Source: Cruorifilaria tuberocauda (taxonomy: Eukaryota > Nematoda > Chromadorea > Rhabditida > Onchocercidae). Taken from it: 64,000 nt of DNA. Made by a program: the position numbers and the translations under genes. Shown one piece after another: positions 53,353-64,000 of the stretch. How positions within the stretch are numbered: the first letter of the stretch is position 1; the number at the start of each line of letters is the position of its first letter. The stretch lies in the NCBI GenBank assembly GCA_013365365.1, contig JABVXU010000062.1:124001-188000 (forward strand). The letters are read 5' to 3'. The notes under the pieces are model-generated. The model worked only from the letters and a program-made list of their open reading frames with translations. It had not been told where the DNA came from and did not search any database.

Positions 53353-55064
53353 AGTTAAATTACAAAATTTGATATTATTATCGCTAGCATGATAACACGA
53401 AAAATCTTGTGCAATAGTTGTCTCGCAGACGAAATTTTAATAAAAATTTATTGCTTGTGGAGAATTAATGGCAGTATCAAAACAATTATAATGAAATAAA
53501 CGAAGATTTCTTTTTAATTATTGATGCCTGATTATTGAAGTAACAAATTTCCAAGTTTCAGTGGAAAATGGAAGGAATTGATTTAGTTCGAGACTAAAAA
53601 AGATGATCGGTGAGTTATTTAATTTAAGTAGTGAAGACTTTTATGAGGGATAACCAGTTCCTTGTGCTTAGTAATAAATGTATTTCTATCTTGCGAGATT
53701 AACGAACAGAAATTGCATAGAATAAAAAAGATAAAATCACATAGAGAGATAAAGTCAACGGTTAATTAACGATCTTGTAGCCGTTTGAAAAAAGCCAATA
53801 ATGAAAAGGAATTTGATGCGAAGGATTTCTGTAATATAGATTTTAAGTGTAACGGTACTTTTGATTAATAGATATTTTAGGAAGTTATTTCGATTTTTCT
53901 GAACGTGAGTGAACGAGTGATTAGCAATATCAGATTTCATGGAGGTGTATTAGGATAACAATGATTAGAGAATATCTAAGGAGTTGGAGTTTTATAATTT
54001 CATTATCCTAATTTTGTAAAGGGAAAAATTGAAACGTGACAGTTATTTTAGAATCCGTAAGGATTTATGATCAATGCGCATCTCGTTCAGAGCGTTGATT
54101 CTTCGATGAACTGATTTGAAACTCTTAGAACAATAATCCAGCATCAAATATAGTGCAAATAGTTAATAATGGACGCCGTAGTGTCAGCAAATCAAATTTC
54201 CTCTTATATAGAGAACGATAACCTGCGTGTAAGCATAAGCGGCTTATAAATAACTTGACTGATGAGAATAGTAGCACGCACATGTGTACATTGCACTATG
54301 TATAAAATTTACGTATGTATAAAAGAGCAATAATCATCCTTAAGTAAAAATGGAGTGATTTCTCAAATATTTAAGAAATTCTTGTGTCAAATCTTCTAAT
54401 TTTCGCTGGAAAAACAGGATTTGTAAACGGATTTGCCTACTTACTAGATAGCCAGACACGAACTGCACTACTGTGCAAATTTCATTTACTTCAGTATATC
54501 TGCCGTAATATTCTTCACTTTAGTATGATAAAACTATAGTTGATTTCTGTCATGCTTTTATCAATTTCCTTGTCAATTTAAAAATTTTTCAGACTCTCTA
54601 CCAAAATCTGTAAATTAGTACAGTAACTTTAACTTGGACGGATAAGAAATAACTACGCGAAGACAGAAGTTATGCAGCACATCTCTCTATTTGACAAAAT
54701 AAAACGTTGATAAGTCAACATTTCTAACGCGCACACATTAATCCGTCTCGAGTTCTATTTGATAACAGAATGTAGGAATAGAGGGGAAGCTCATGAAGAA
54801 ACTTATTTTCTAACGAAATTCCTGTAACAGTTTATTTTTCGCTTCACCCACCATATGCCGTAATTTATTCAACATCAAAAATAACGACAAGCTGCAGAAA
54901 TGAAGCAGTGAATTTAAGCTACTTGAAATTTCCTTCAAAATTATGAAAGGCAAAGCATTCAGTCAAAATTTTCAGTGAAATATGCTTAATTTGAATTCGA
55001 TTGCAGCTGTCAAAGATAATATATTGAAAATTGATTAATAAATTTTTTGAATCTTATCACTCTT

Positions 55065-58000
55065 TTATTCTTCTTGTTCGTCCGGTTCCTTGCATTGTGC
55101 CTTCAGCATTTCTTTTACTCCAGGTGAAACAGCCCCAGTGGTACTCGTTTTAGCAAAAATTTCTAGATGATTTTTACCTTTCCATATTAGAGCACATTTA
55201 AATTCAGGATCATTTTTTATCAAAAATTTTGCAATTTTATCTAAACAATCATGAACTTTCGATAGTACCACATAGGGCAAAGGTTTAATTAGTTTAGAAA
55301 TGTCGGAAAGGGCGTTCATTGCTGGTTTTCCAAAATCGCCATTTCCTTTGAACCAGCCAACGATTTCCTACAGATTCAGATGCTGTTTAAACTTGTGTAT
55401 ACTTACTATTAATTAATATTAAATTGATTATTATTACCTCTTTCGCTTGATAATTAATATACAAACCTGATCTGCAGTGGTGAAAAACATTTGTGCCCAT
55501 GTAAAGAATGGAAATCCAGCACCTTGTGGATAAGTTGTCAGAAGTTGCAATGGAACATTCCGTGGCACTTCACCATATTCTATGTATGAAATTGCATTAT
55601 TTTCATTAAATTTCTCTTTTTTTGGTTCCAATTCGTCTTCTTTTTCCAGATGGTTGTCGCTACAAAATCAATGATTCAAGTAATCAATGAATTAAAAACA
55701 TGCATTTAGAAAATCTATTTCACATTCTAAAAATGCATCATTTGATTCATTTCATTCATTGTCACTTCCATCATCACTTTCCGCTTATAGTTTGAATATG
55801 TGATCTTACATTTCCATAATTTGAAAACTTTCATACCAAAAGTGAACGACAAAGATTTGCTAATCTGTACAAGTACCGATAACTAACATAGAGGAGACAA
55901 ACATAACTGAAAGTTGATCAGAGCTTCAGAAAGAGTACTTTTCATTAAAATACATCACAGCAATCTTATTGAACCACAAATTCTTAAATTATGTTTTGAA
56001 ATTTTTTCGGAAAAAATTGTAAGAAGTTTAAGCAATTTCTTTGTGAGGTGGATCAATGTACTGATTACTAATTTCATAGTTCATTATGAAAGCTGTAAGA
56101 GGAACAGTTGTTCGCAGTAAATAAAGATTAGGATGAGTCACAACTGTTTGTAGTTTTTCTATCACCGATAATTGAAAAATATTTTGATAAAGAAGCATTT
56201 TCATTAGCAAAATCATTGATCTGACTTTCCATTCCATGCTGTAAAAGTGTAAATTATGGTGCCAAAACATTTGAAATGGTTCCCCAGATTGTTTTAAGGA
56301 TAATGATAATAGAAATCAATTGGAGGTTATCACTGAAAGTAAAGAGAAGTCGTTTGAACAAGCCAAATTTTCTCCAAGAAGTAAAGGATAAAGAAAATAA
56401 AAAATTGTAGGAGATTGGACTGAGGATGCAATTTGAAAGAGCTAATTATGTTGTTCATTTAATAATAGATTAAATTTAACCTTTTCAACAGACAAAGTGG
56501 TTGTAATACTCAAACATAAAATTATGTACAATCTAGCAAAACGCTCAAGTTTTACCTTTGCATTTGCGCAGCGGCATAATCAGCGCAGTCAACTTCAAAT
56601 CGTACTAGTAATTTAAACTGCCCAAACTGGTATGAAACAAGCTGGAAAAATGGACCAGTAGTATATCTTGATCTCGCTTTTGTCATTTTCCGTTTTAATG
56701 CTTGATCAAATGTTACATGACCAATTTCCATGAGATCTGATGCTTCCATTCTAGAAAAAAATGCTGAAGGCTAAAGTTAGATTTAATATGCAATATAAAA
56801 CTTTAATTTAAAAAATTTTTGGAGAAGGATAACATCTGTTTTTAGCTTTTTTTAAATCATTAATTGACTTTTATGTCATTAACCGTTGCTGTTGGTAAAA
56901 AAAGCTACTGTAAATTAGATTTCTAAACATCATGAACGATGTTTATATTTATTTTATGATATATTACTTGCAGATATGAAACAAGATTTTATAGTAAACA
57001 ATCGAAATAGCTTGGCAAAATCAAATTTTCAAAATGTCTTTGCTCAAATAGTACAGAATGAGTTAATCAATGGATCCACGAAAAATTGGGCTGAATGAAA
57101 ATTTAGTTTAAATTTGTTTTGTTATTTCAAATGTAATTCTTAAAAGGTTATACTCACCTCGTTAATAAAACGGTTTTTCCTACCCGTTCTACATCAATTC
57201 GAAACAATCCGTCACCAGCTTCCTGCGCAAATGCGAATAGTTTTTGTAGGTTTACAGCATCGGTGATAAAATTGTAATCATTGAAATTAATTGGTTTCTT
57301 TGCCTTTGCTGTTAAGTGATGTGCAGCCAGTATTGCTGTATCTAATGAGCCGGTCGGAATCTGAAAGATCGTTGGTATCAATCTAATTAAATTCCTATTT
57401 CAGGAAAAACTGTTGGTATATGGCCTTTCAGGTGGAATGTCACTTTCAACTTGGATGATAACGTAACTTTCAAACTGTCAGTCTCCTGTTACGGTTAATC
57501 AATAATGTAGTTAAAGTTATTATTAACTGATTTCTGCAAATAAACCTTTAAGTGATTAACATCATATATAACCACTCCATGATCCTGCTGCAATTTACCA
57601 CCTGCCCAGAAGAATGATTCCGGAGGCATACCAGGCATCTAAATAAAAAAATGGACTTTGAAATACCGTGATTATGAACCAATCACCAGCGATTAAATTA
57701 AATCGCAAAATATAATGTTACTCATTGCAAAATCATAACTTCCATAAAGTTAAAAAAATCTATAATAAATTTTTACATTTACATTTACTTTTTATTACAG
57801 CAGTATATGTCTGAAGTTCACTGATTATAATATATAAAAATTTTGGATTGCATGCGAAAGGGGAAGAAATGGAAAAAAGGAGATGAAATGAAAGGAATTG
57901 TTTTATGAATAGTGCACGCATAGAGATGAGTAATAGTGAATCCATTCTCCTAATTATGTAAAATAATAGAAACTTACAACGATAGTTGGTGTTTCGTCAT

Positions 58001-58190
58001 TCAAATACCATTGATAGGAGCCAATTCTTTCGACAAATTTCGTGGACGTTGGTCCGCCTTTCCCAGATAAATTCACAAGCGGTAAAAGGCCGTAAGGTTC
58101 TTCCTCCAAACCGTCAAATAACCAGAACCCTTCAGCTGACATTACTTGAATGCCGAGGGCTTTTTCTTTTGATTCTTGATTGAACCTTGT
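55065..58190 (-). CDS. Relative of the fungal-type family mislabelled geranylgeranyl pyrophosphate synthetase
   Basis: Seven exons in transcript order: 57978-58190, 57546-57638, 57411-57485, 57158-57360, 56556-56750, 55467-55659, 55065-55367. They sum to 1275 bp (424 codons plus stop) and the frame closes. The first exon follows an AACAG acceptor and is open throughout, so either an upstream exon holds the start or translation begins at ATG 58142. Seen: GSYQWYLNDETPTIV joined to MPGMPPESFFW (compare the SY-W...TI-VPG-PP pattern I recall from fungal proteins), NDYNFITDAVNLQKLFAFAQ, FRIDVERVGKTVLLTR and FKLLVRFEVDCADY. These match that family's core. There is no DDxxD prenyltransferase motif, so the common name is unsupported and the function is unknown. 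About 165 C-terminal residues (ISYIEYGEVPRNVPLQLL; GWFKGNGDFGKPA) look like a nematode-side extension. The donor of the 75-bp exon is uncertain. Confidence 0.78.
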
Positions 58191-58373
58191 CTGTTATAAG
58201 CGAAAATGCTGATATCGAGTTTTTGCGCTAGTTGAAAAACATTTTATTGAGGCTTTAATGTATCAAGTTTTGTTGGAAAACAAAGGTGGAAGAAAGGAAG
58301 GAAGAAGGCTTGAACAGCATAATTATTTTGCGAACAATTCTCATTATACGACTTGATATATATCTTCGTCCAA

Positions 58374-58440
58374 CCTCCCTCTCTCTTCCTCTCCTTCTTC
58401 CTCTCTCTCTTCTTCCCACTTATTCCCACATTCTCTTTTT
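58374..58440. repeat. Polypyrimidine (CTTC/CT) low-complexity tract
   Basis: Almost pure C/T on the plus strand, with a few A bases. The minus-strand Arg/Glu/Lys-rich frame here is an artefact of this composition. Confidence 0.9.
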
Positions 58441-59002
58441 CGATAGCTTTCTTTCTAAAATATCTGTAAAATAAGAGATTTTCATGTTTTTCAAACAACA
58501 TTCATAACAAAAATAAGGAAGTCATGCTCATAACGAGTCAGCTGCTAAAGGTTGCTAATTAGCAATACCTGATGAACGAAACTTAATTTCTCATCTTTTG
58601 GGAATATTAAGATTTAGATTCCAACAAAAGCAAGCAGCCGGATTCATACATCATGTATAAGTTAAAATCATAGCATAGCATATGTTTTCATGCGATATGT
58701 ATTCAAATTCGAAATCAACTCATAAAATTTGCTTTCAGTTGTTAGAAAGTGTTCAGTCTAAATTCAAATAAAGATTAAAGATTTTGGAATCCAAAATTTA
58801 CACTTGAAATTAATTACCTTAGCCAAAATCACATCATATCTATAGCAAAGTTTTTTCTAAAGAAACGGGCATAAAAGAATGAATGTTATAAAATAGCATA
58901 GCTACCAGTAGCAATTAGCTTGAAGAATAATGCTGTAACTGAACAGATGTTACAGCTACCCGACGCCTTCCTCCCCATTCCTCCCTCTTCCTCAATCTTT
59001 CA

Positions 59003-59063
59003 GATGATGATAACAAGGCTGATAGTGATGATGGCGATGATGATGATGATAATGCTGACAATA
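59003..59063. repeat. GAT/GATGAT microsatellite
   Basis: Imperfect trinucleotide repeat of GAT units with interruptions. Confidence 0.85.
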
Positions 59064-60396
59064 GCGCTTGTGGTTGATGGAGTCTCACTTAGCTTCTGAT
59101 TCTTTCATCATAATCTCGTGCTCTAGCTTTTGATGACTGATCTTATATTCTTTACATTACACTGCTCTCGCCATGAAGAACGTCATATAATGATAAATTT
59201 GATAAAATTTTTATGGATTCATTTGTTAGACACAAACAATGATAAGTTTCATTTAAATATGAATCAAGAATAAAGATAATCGGTAGCAGAATTGCAAGTT
59301 GCATCAAACATTCATAGAAAATTATTACATACACATTTTGTTTCTAAATTTTTAACATATGATTAAATATGCCTGTGTATTTATACGATATTTATGTGAT
59401 AATTTTGGTAGAACACAATTCATATATTTCATTTCATTGCAACTTTCCTTAAAATTGAGTTAAATAATTTAATGAATAGCGCTAATTTTCTAATCAATTC
59501 AATTCTCAATTCTCGATACGTATCTGAAACTGTTATTAATTTTCAAATGAAGTTTTACTGTGATTGATCGCAAGGCATTAAAAAGTCATGGTGGTGCTAA
59601 CATAATAATACATCAAATTTTCCATTAAACAGTGAGTCCGCAAAATTTTAGATCAAAAAACTGAATGAACTGGAAGATTGAATGCAATCAGAATTCACTC
59701 TTATTTCCTGAAAGTAAAGCTATTCTTCCAGCGATCATCTCTTCCATGAAAATGTTGGAACCAATTTCGATCAAAATTAGCTCATGCTTTTGTGCATGCT
59801 TTCATAGTCATAATCGACTTATCTGATTTCATAATGTCACTTGCATGAAAACAATAAAAAGTGGATGTTTCCGTAAATCTAATGTGAACTAACGCGGAAT
59901 TGCAATCTTTTTTAGTGAATGTAGTGCCGATAAACACAACGAATGTTCTACAAAATATTATATAGCTGATTGGACTATGCTTGATGCTTGCTTGGCAAAT
60001 AATATGAAATTATCAATTTTCAATTGAAATAACCCACTAAAGAATAAATCTGTTATTATTGTTGACTGATTAACTAGAAAAAGTTATGAATATGCTGGGA
60101 TTGGATAACGGAAAACTGGAAGCTGTAGGATCCGGCAAACCAACATCAATGATAGACCTCTGTTCTGCAATCCACATTAACTAATTACGAAAAGCTTCTG
60201 ATGAACTACTTCTACAGTTCCATATAATAAATATTACTGCACCTATTCCGTCTAAAATTTTTGCGTCTTTGAGAGCAAAACGATCGTACATATCTCATCC
60301 ATAAATAATGAATATGATCAGGACAAAGGACAGTTCTTATTAATGAGTACAAGTAACATCTTCAGGGTCTCTCTGCAAAATGATATGAAATCGTAC

Positions 60397-60422
60397 GTAC
60401 ACGTATCCACAGATACGTGTAC
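60397..60422. repeat. Perfect 11-bp inverted repeat, 4-nt loop
   Basis: GTACACGTATC at 60397-60407 and its exact complement at 60412-60422. It contains two ACGT cores and sits in the spacer between two divergent genes, so it could be a protein-binding palindrome. Confidence 0.9.
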
Positions 60423-62337
60423 AATTGCACCTTGTCAACAGGCCTTTTCCCTCACTGCTGTGCGGTAGTCCCTCTCTTTTTCTCCCTCTCCCTCTTCCCT
60501 CATCTTCCCTTATCTCTCTTTCTTCACTCACCTGTTCGTCATGATTTAAGTTTTAGTTACAGAATCAATCAACTACGCTCAGCTACGTCTAGTAAGCAAA
60601 AGAAAAAGGTAAGGACATGTGAGTGAGAGAGTGCCCTTTTTTTCTCTGCGTAACCACAGTTTTTCAAACGATCGATCATTGGGTGCTAGATGAAATGACT
60701 ATCGGCACTGCGTGTACGCCGCTGTCTAATCTTTATCCAGGGCCTTGTCCAAGACCCCGGGACCAATTTTTGCCTGCTTTCCCAGGAGGGGAAGCAAATT
60801 TCTCGGGGGTCAGGGTGTCGTTAGGTAAGGATGAGCTCGAGGATCGGAACCATTTGTTGCAAAGTTTGGGATTAATCAGACAAGACAAAGTGCATAAAAT
60901 ATGGTATTAGATAATTAGCTGTCAGTCTCTGAACTTTTCCCATTAAACTGTCAGGATCGAATTGATGAAAATAACAGCTGCAATACCAAACAAAACAGAA
61001 CGAAGTTATTCTTGCAACATGTTCATGCCTGGTGTAACATTCAGGTGATACCATCTCTAAATGATTTTCATTTAGACTATTGTATAAATAATATACCAAT
61101 TAAATTTGCTTGAAGATAAGTAGTAATTTATAGGAATTCAAGGAAGAGTCCAGCGAGTAGAAGCAAATTTTGGATGTCTATACATATATATGGAGATATG
61201 CATTTTGACATTTCAAGATATTACACATTTTATGCATAATATATTATATGCTTATAAAAGGTGAAGAAATCTGATTTATAAAAGGAAGAGATGCATTTTA
61301 AAAATTACTTTTTGATCTTTTTAATTACGGTTAAGTTAATGTAACTGCACAAAACTGGAATCAGGAATTTGCATTTCACATGTTGCTGCTGAATTGTCGG
61401 AAATATTTGATTACTTCAGTAATTTTGCTGTATTGGTAAAAACGTACAAAAATTTTGTAACTTACCAATAGGCGAAGGGAAATAAAACCCTAGATAGATT
61501 AACTTATTCCACAACTTTTTGTAATGAACCAAAAAAATTATCAACACAACCACGCCTAAGTTTGCCTGGATGGATTTGAGAAGGAAAAAATGTTTGCTTT
61601 ACATTTCGTTGTCCATTTCCACCTTTCATAATATTTGGTCAATTATAAAGGTAAATCAATGGAGTGCGTTAAGAATCATTTTTTCAAGACTCATACTTAA
61701 CTTCTTTTCTTTTATAACTAGAACTATGGATAGAAAAAGGAAAGAGAGAAGAGGAGAAAGAGAAACAGGTAAAAATGAAGGATTTATATGATTTCGTGTA
61801 CCTGAAATGATGTTAAATAAATCATTTCTTATTTTAAGATAATTTATAAGAGTCTTGAAAGTCATAATTGGTGTAATTGGTATAATTAGGATATATTCGC
61901 TTATTTAGCATATTAGTTAGTTGGACTAATTAATCAATCAATAAACAGCTTTAATTTTGAAATCGAATAAGCTGACCGAGATGGAAATGTTGCACAGTGA
62001 GTAGGCGATGATGTGACACTTCCGTTGGACTGTTGCCAGCGTTGTTTGGATTTGTTTTGTTTACAACTGAAATTGCTGAGAGCGATGGCTTCCTGTATTC
62101 TGGGGGGTGGACATGGTTATGTAGATATTGAAGTTGAAAGTCTGATTGTTTTAGTATATATGAAATGAAAGGAAGTTTAATCGGGTGTTATTGTTACCTG
62201 TTGATTTCTTTTCATTTCGACCTCTTTTTTGAAGTCATCTATAACGAAAGTTATCAGTATGGATAATGTTCAGATACGGTAGGGTATGGACAGGTTGGAT
62301 ATTGTTAGCCGATTATTTGTCATAGTTTTTAGTAGTC

Positions 62338-63971
62338 ATGACAAATAATGTTGACTTGTCGAAAGTGGATAAGACGGCGCAAGATGCTTACAATTTGAGC
62401 GAAGCGTATCGATTCAAGGAGCAGGCGAATGCCCGATACAGTGCAAAAGATTATGGGTTACTTTTATCTTTTATCTTACTGTAAAGGCAGGAATATTTAG
62501 TGAACATTTTATGCCAACGATTTTCGTTTTTTTAATGTCCTTCAATTCTTCCATTTTTTATAGAAATTTTTTAAGTTTTGACTTAATTAATCAAAAATAT
62601 GTCTTTTTGAGAAATTTGTGTCAATATGACACTTTATTAAATATCTGTAAGTCGCAGTCAATTAATTCTGAATATTCATTAGAACCAGTTAACATCTGTT
62701 CACCTTTCTACAGAATCGCCAAATTTCCGATATATCCGTAAGTTGAGATTTCAGTGCGGCGATCTATCTGTATCACCAATGCTTACTTCGTGCTCGAGCG
62801 ATTCAGCAGCTTTCACAATTTGGATTGCAGAGTTGGCGATTAGTTTTTCTCATATCTATTTTATTTTTTTAGTCTTTCGAATTATATTCAACAGGATATT
62901 TTTTAAGAAAATGAGGAGGCTATGGAATATATCAAGGTCTGATTGAAAATCTTTTTTGTTTAGAAACAGTTATCTTCTTCGTTCTCTAAAAGCCATTAAA
63001 AAGCGTGTGAAGCTGTTTCAGGATATTTCTAAGTGCTTCACTGAGTATGTTTACTTTATTAATTTACTTTGAAAGATAAATATTATCAAAATTTCATTTT
63101 TTTAGGCTTAGCGCGAATGGAACGAGACGTAGATGAGTCGATAGGCGGCCAGGAAGAAAGTGTAAGTGCGAAAGAAAGTAGTAAAGTTGTTGGTATGAAT
63201 GATCTTGCTGGTGATTCATCAGTGGGTTTTGTTTTACGTTTAGCTGTTGGGCTAGTTATGTCATTTTTATATATGAAGAAAGGATCCTGCAATGTAGTTT
63301 ATTATCTTACAATTTCAAACATTTATTATCGTTTGAAAATCTGGAATTTCGTAAATGGTCTGAGTAGTTTAAAAATGGTTAAAGGGCTAGAATAACTAGT
63401 TCTTCTCCATATCATTGATCATATTTATTACTGATTGCACTATTCATGTGTTATCTTTATTGTTATAATATGTCAAATTAAAAAGAAGTTCAGGATACTG
63501 AAAGATTTGGCGAACGGCGCAAACGAATCAGTTCAACAAGTCGAGGTGAGGAAATGAAAACGGAAGCAACTGATATCGCATTGAAGTGTTACAGTAATTT
63601 AGCAGCATGCATTTTGAAGGGACAGAATCGTACTGAACCCGATTTTCTCCGTGCTGTGGTATACTGTGATAAGGTGAATCGTAGTGAATTTTAATGATAT
63701 TGCTTACTATATATATTTAACAATTATTATGCAATATTATTCTTTTTAAATGGTTCAAATAAGTTTTTAAAAAGTTCCGAAATAATTTAGAATTGAAAAT
63801 GTAAAGTCACAAGAAATTTCATTTTCAACGATCTATAGGACTAAACCATTTCATAGGTTTTGTCGGTGCAACCTTCGAATGAAAAAGCCTTATATCGTAA
63901 AGGATTAGCGCTCTCAAAGGTAAACATGTACGAAAAAGCAATTGCAGTATTGCAGAAGTGCAGTTGCAATA
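62338..63971 (+). CDS. TTC9-like tetratricopeptide-repeat protein (3' end outside window)
   Basis: Exons: 62338-62456, 62755-62831, 63106-63180, 63486-63673, 63857-63971; phases agree throughout and the last ends at a GTATGT donor near the right edge. The protein starts MTNNVDLSKVDKTAQDAYN. First TPR: EAYRFKEQANARYSAKDYGA followed by AIYLYHQCLLRARAIQQLS. A charged, probably disordered insert follows (RDVDESIGGQEESVSAKES). Then come TPR 2 (CYSNLAACILKGQNRTEPDF; AVVYCDKVL) and TPR 3 (NEKALYRKGLALSKVNMYEK). This order, an N-terminal TPR, an insert, then two C-terminal TPRs, is that of TTC9; an FKBP/TPR relative is the alternative. An extra open exon at 62964-63044 (LKAIKKRVKLFQDISKCF) does not fit the phases and may be an alternative exon. 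A TTTTTTAG seven bases before the ATG may be a spliced-leader acceptor. Confidence 0.75.
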
Positions 63972-64000
63972 GTATGTTTTTATATTCATTCGAACGAATT

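Larger units (their letters stand above)
51578..55064. other. Mostly non-coding stretch with duplicated blocks
   Basis: It contains copy 2 of the 0.33-kb direct repeat (51788-52113) and copy B of the 72-bp inverted duplicate (53281-53352). On the minus strand, an open segment of about 43 residues ends within copy B, but no splice partners were found. Otherwise I see no gene. Confidence 0.45.
58191..62337. other. Mostly non-coding stretch with low-complexity tracts
   Basis: It lies between divergently transcribed genes, so promoters of both are expected. It holds a pyrimidine tract (58374-58440), a GAT-rich microsatellite (59003-59063), a second CT-rich tract (about 60470-60530), an 11-bp palindrome and a GC-elevated block (about 60690-60850). 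A first exon for the minus-strand gene may be here but was not identified. Confidence 0.45.

Noticed and set aside
56028..56270. Open frame of 80 codons with a TTTTACAG acceptor in the minus-strand fungal-type gene
   Set aside because: The flanking exons join directly in phase 2 (56556 to 55659) and the frame is Leu/Ile/Met-rich without family resemblance.
58244..58501. Minus-strand Lys/Arg/Glu-rich frame
   Set aside because: It is created by the polypyrimidine tract on the plus strand; no splice-consistent link to the neighbouring gene.
62964..63044. Open exon-like segment inside the TTC9-like gene
   Set aside because: Its entry and exit phases do not match the neighbouring TPR exons, whereas skipping it keeps the frame; kept only as a possible alternative exon.

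Overview
This is a eukaryotic, AT-rich window with short exons, small to medium introns, and 3' splice sites of the TTTCAG or TTTTAG type. Gene content, splice-site style and possible spliced-leader acceptors next to start codons point to a nematode. The layout suits a clade III (filarial-like) parasite, but I cannot name the species from sequence alone. All gene models were assembled by eye from open frames, splice consensus and phase. Where I say the frame closes, the exon lengths sum to a multiple of three.

Layout. 159-3281 (-): CARM1/PRMT4-type arginine methyltransferase, cut by the left edge. 4085-11306 (-): unrecognised protein with an N-terminal membrane segment, a lysine/glutamate-rich middle and a tandem 29-residue helical repeat; it lies 0.8 kb upstream of CARM1 on the same strand. 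12248-19257 (+): SREK1/rsp-7-type splicing regulator. Its 2.3-kb fourth intron holds an antisense four-exon MARCH (RING-CH) ubiquitin ligase at 14745-15836. 21538-24572 (+): 3'(2'),5'-bisphosphate nucleotidase (BPNT1). 25875-29309 (+): unrecognised basic coiled-coil protein. 29310-36152: gene-poor stretch. 36153-42218 (+): complete CNNM metal transporter of 17 exons. 42219-55064: sparse region with small, mostly membrane or secreted candidate genes and duplicated DNA blocks. 55065-58190 (-): relative of a fungal-type family often misnamed geranylgeranyl pyrophosphate synthetase. 58191-62337: mostly non-coding. 62338 to the right edge (+): TTC9-like TPR protein, cut by the window.

The large genes are housekeeping functions (histone/RNA-protein methylation, splicing, sulfur-nucleotide turnover, Mg transport, ubiquitination) with no evident shared pathway. 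The least ordinary material is the 42-55 kb stretch: a 0.33-kb direct repeat whose copies differ mainly in homopolymer length, a 72-bp inverted duplicate, a predicted small secreted Thr/Ser-rich protein, and several TM-rich exon candidates. No rRNA, tRNA, CRISPR or transposase gene was recognised.
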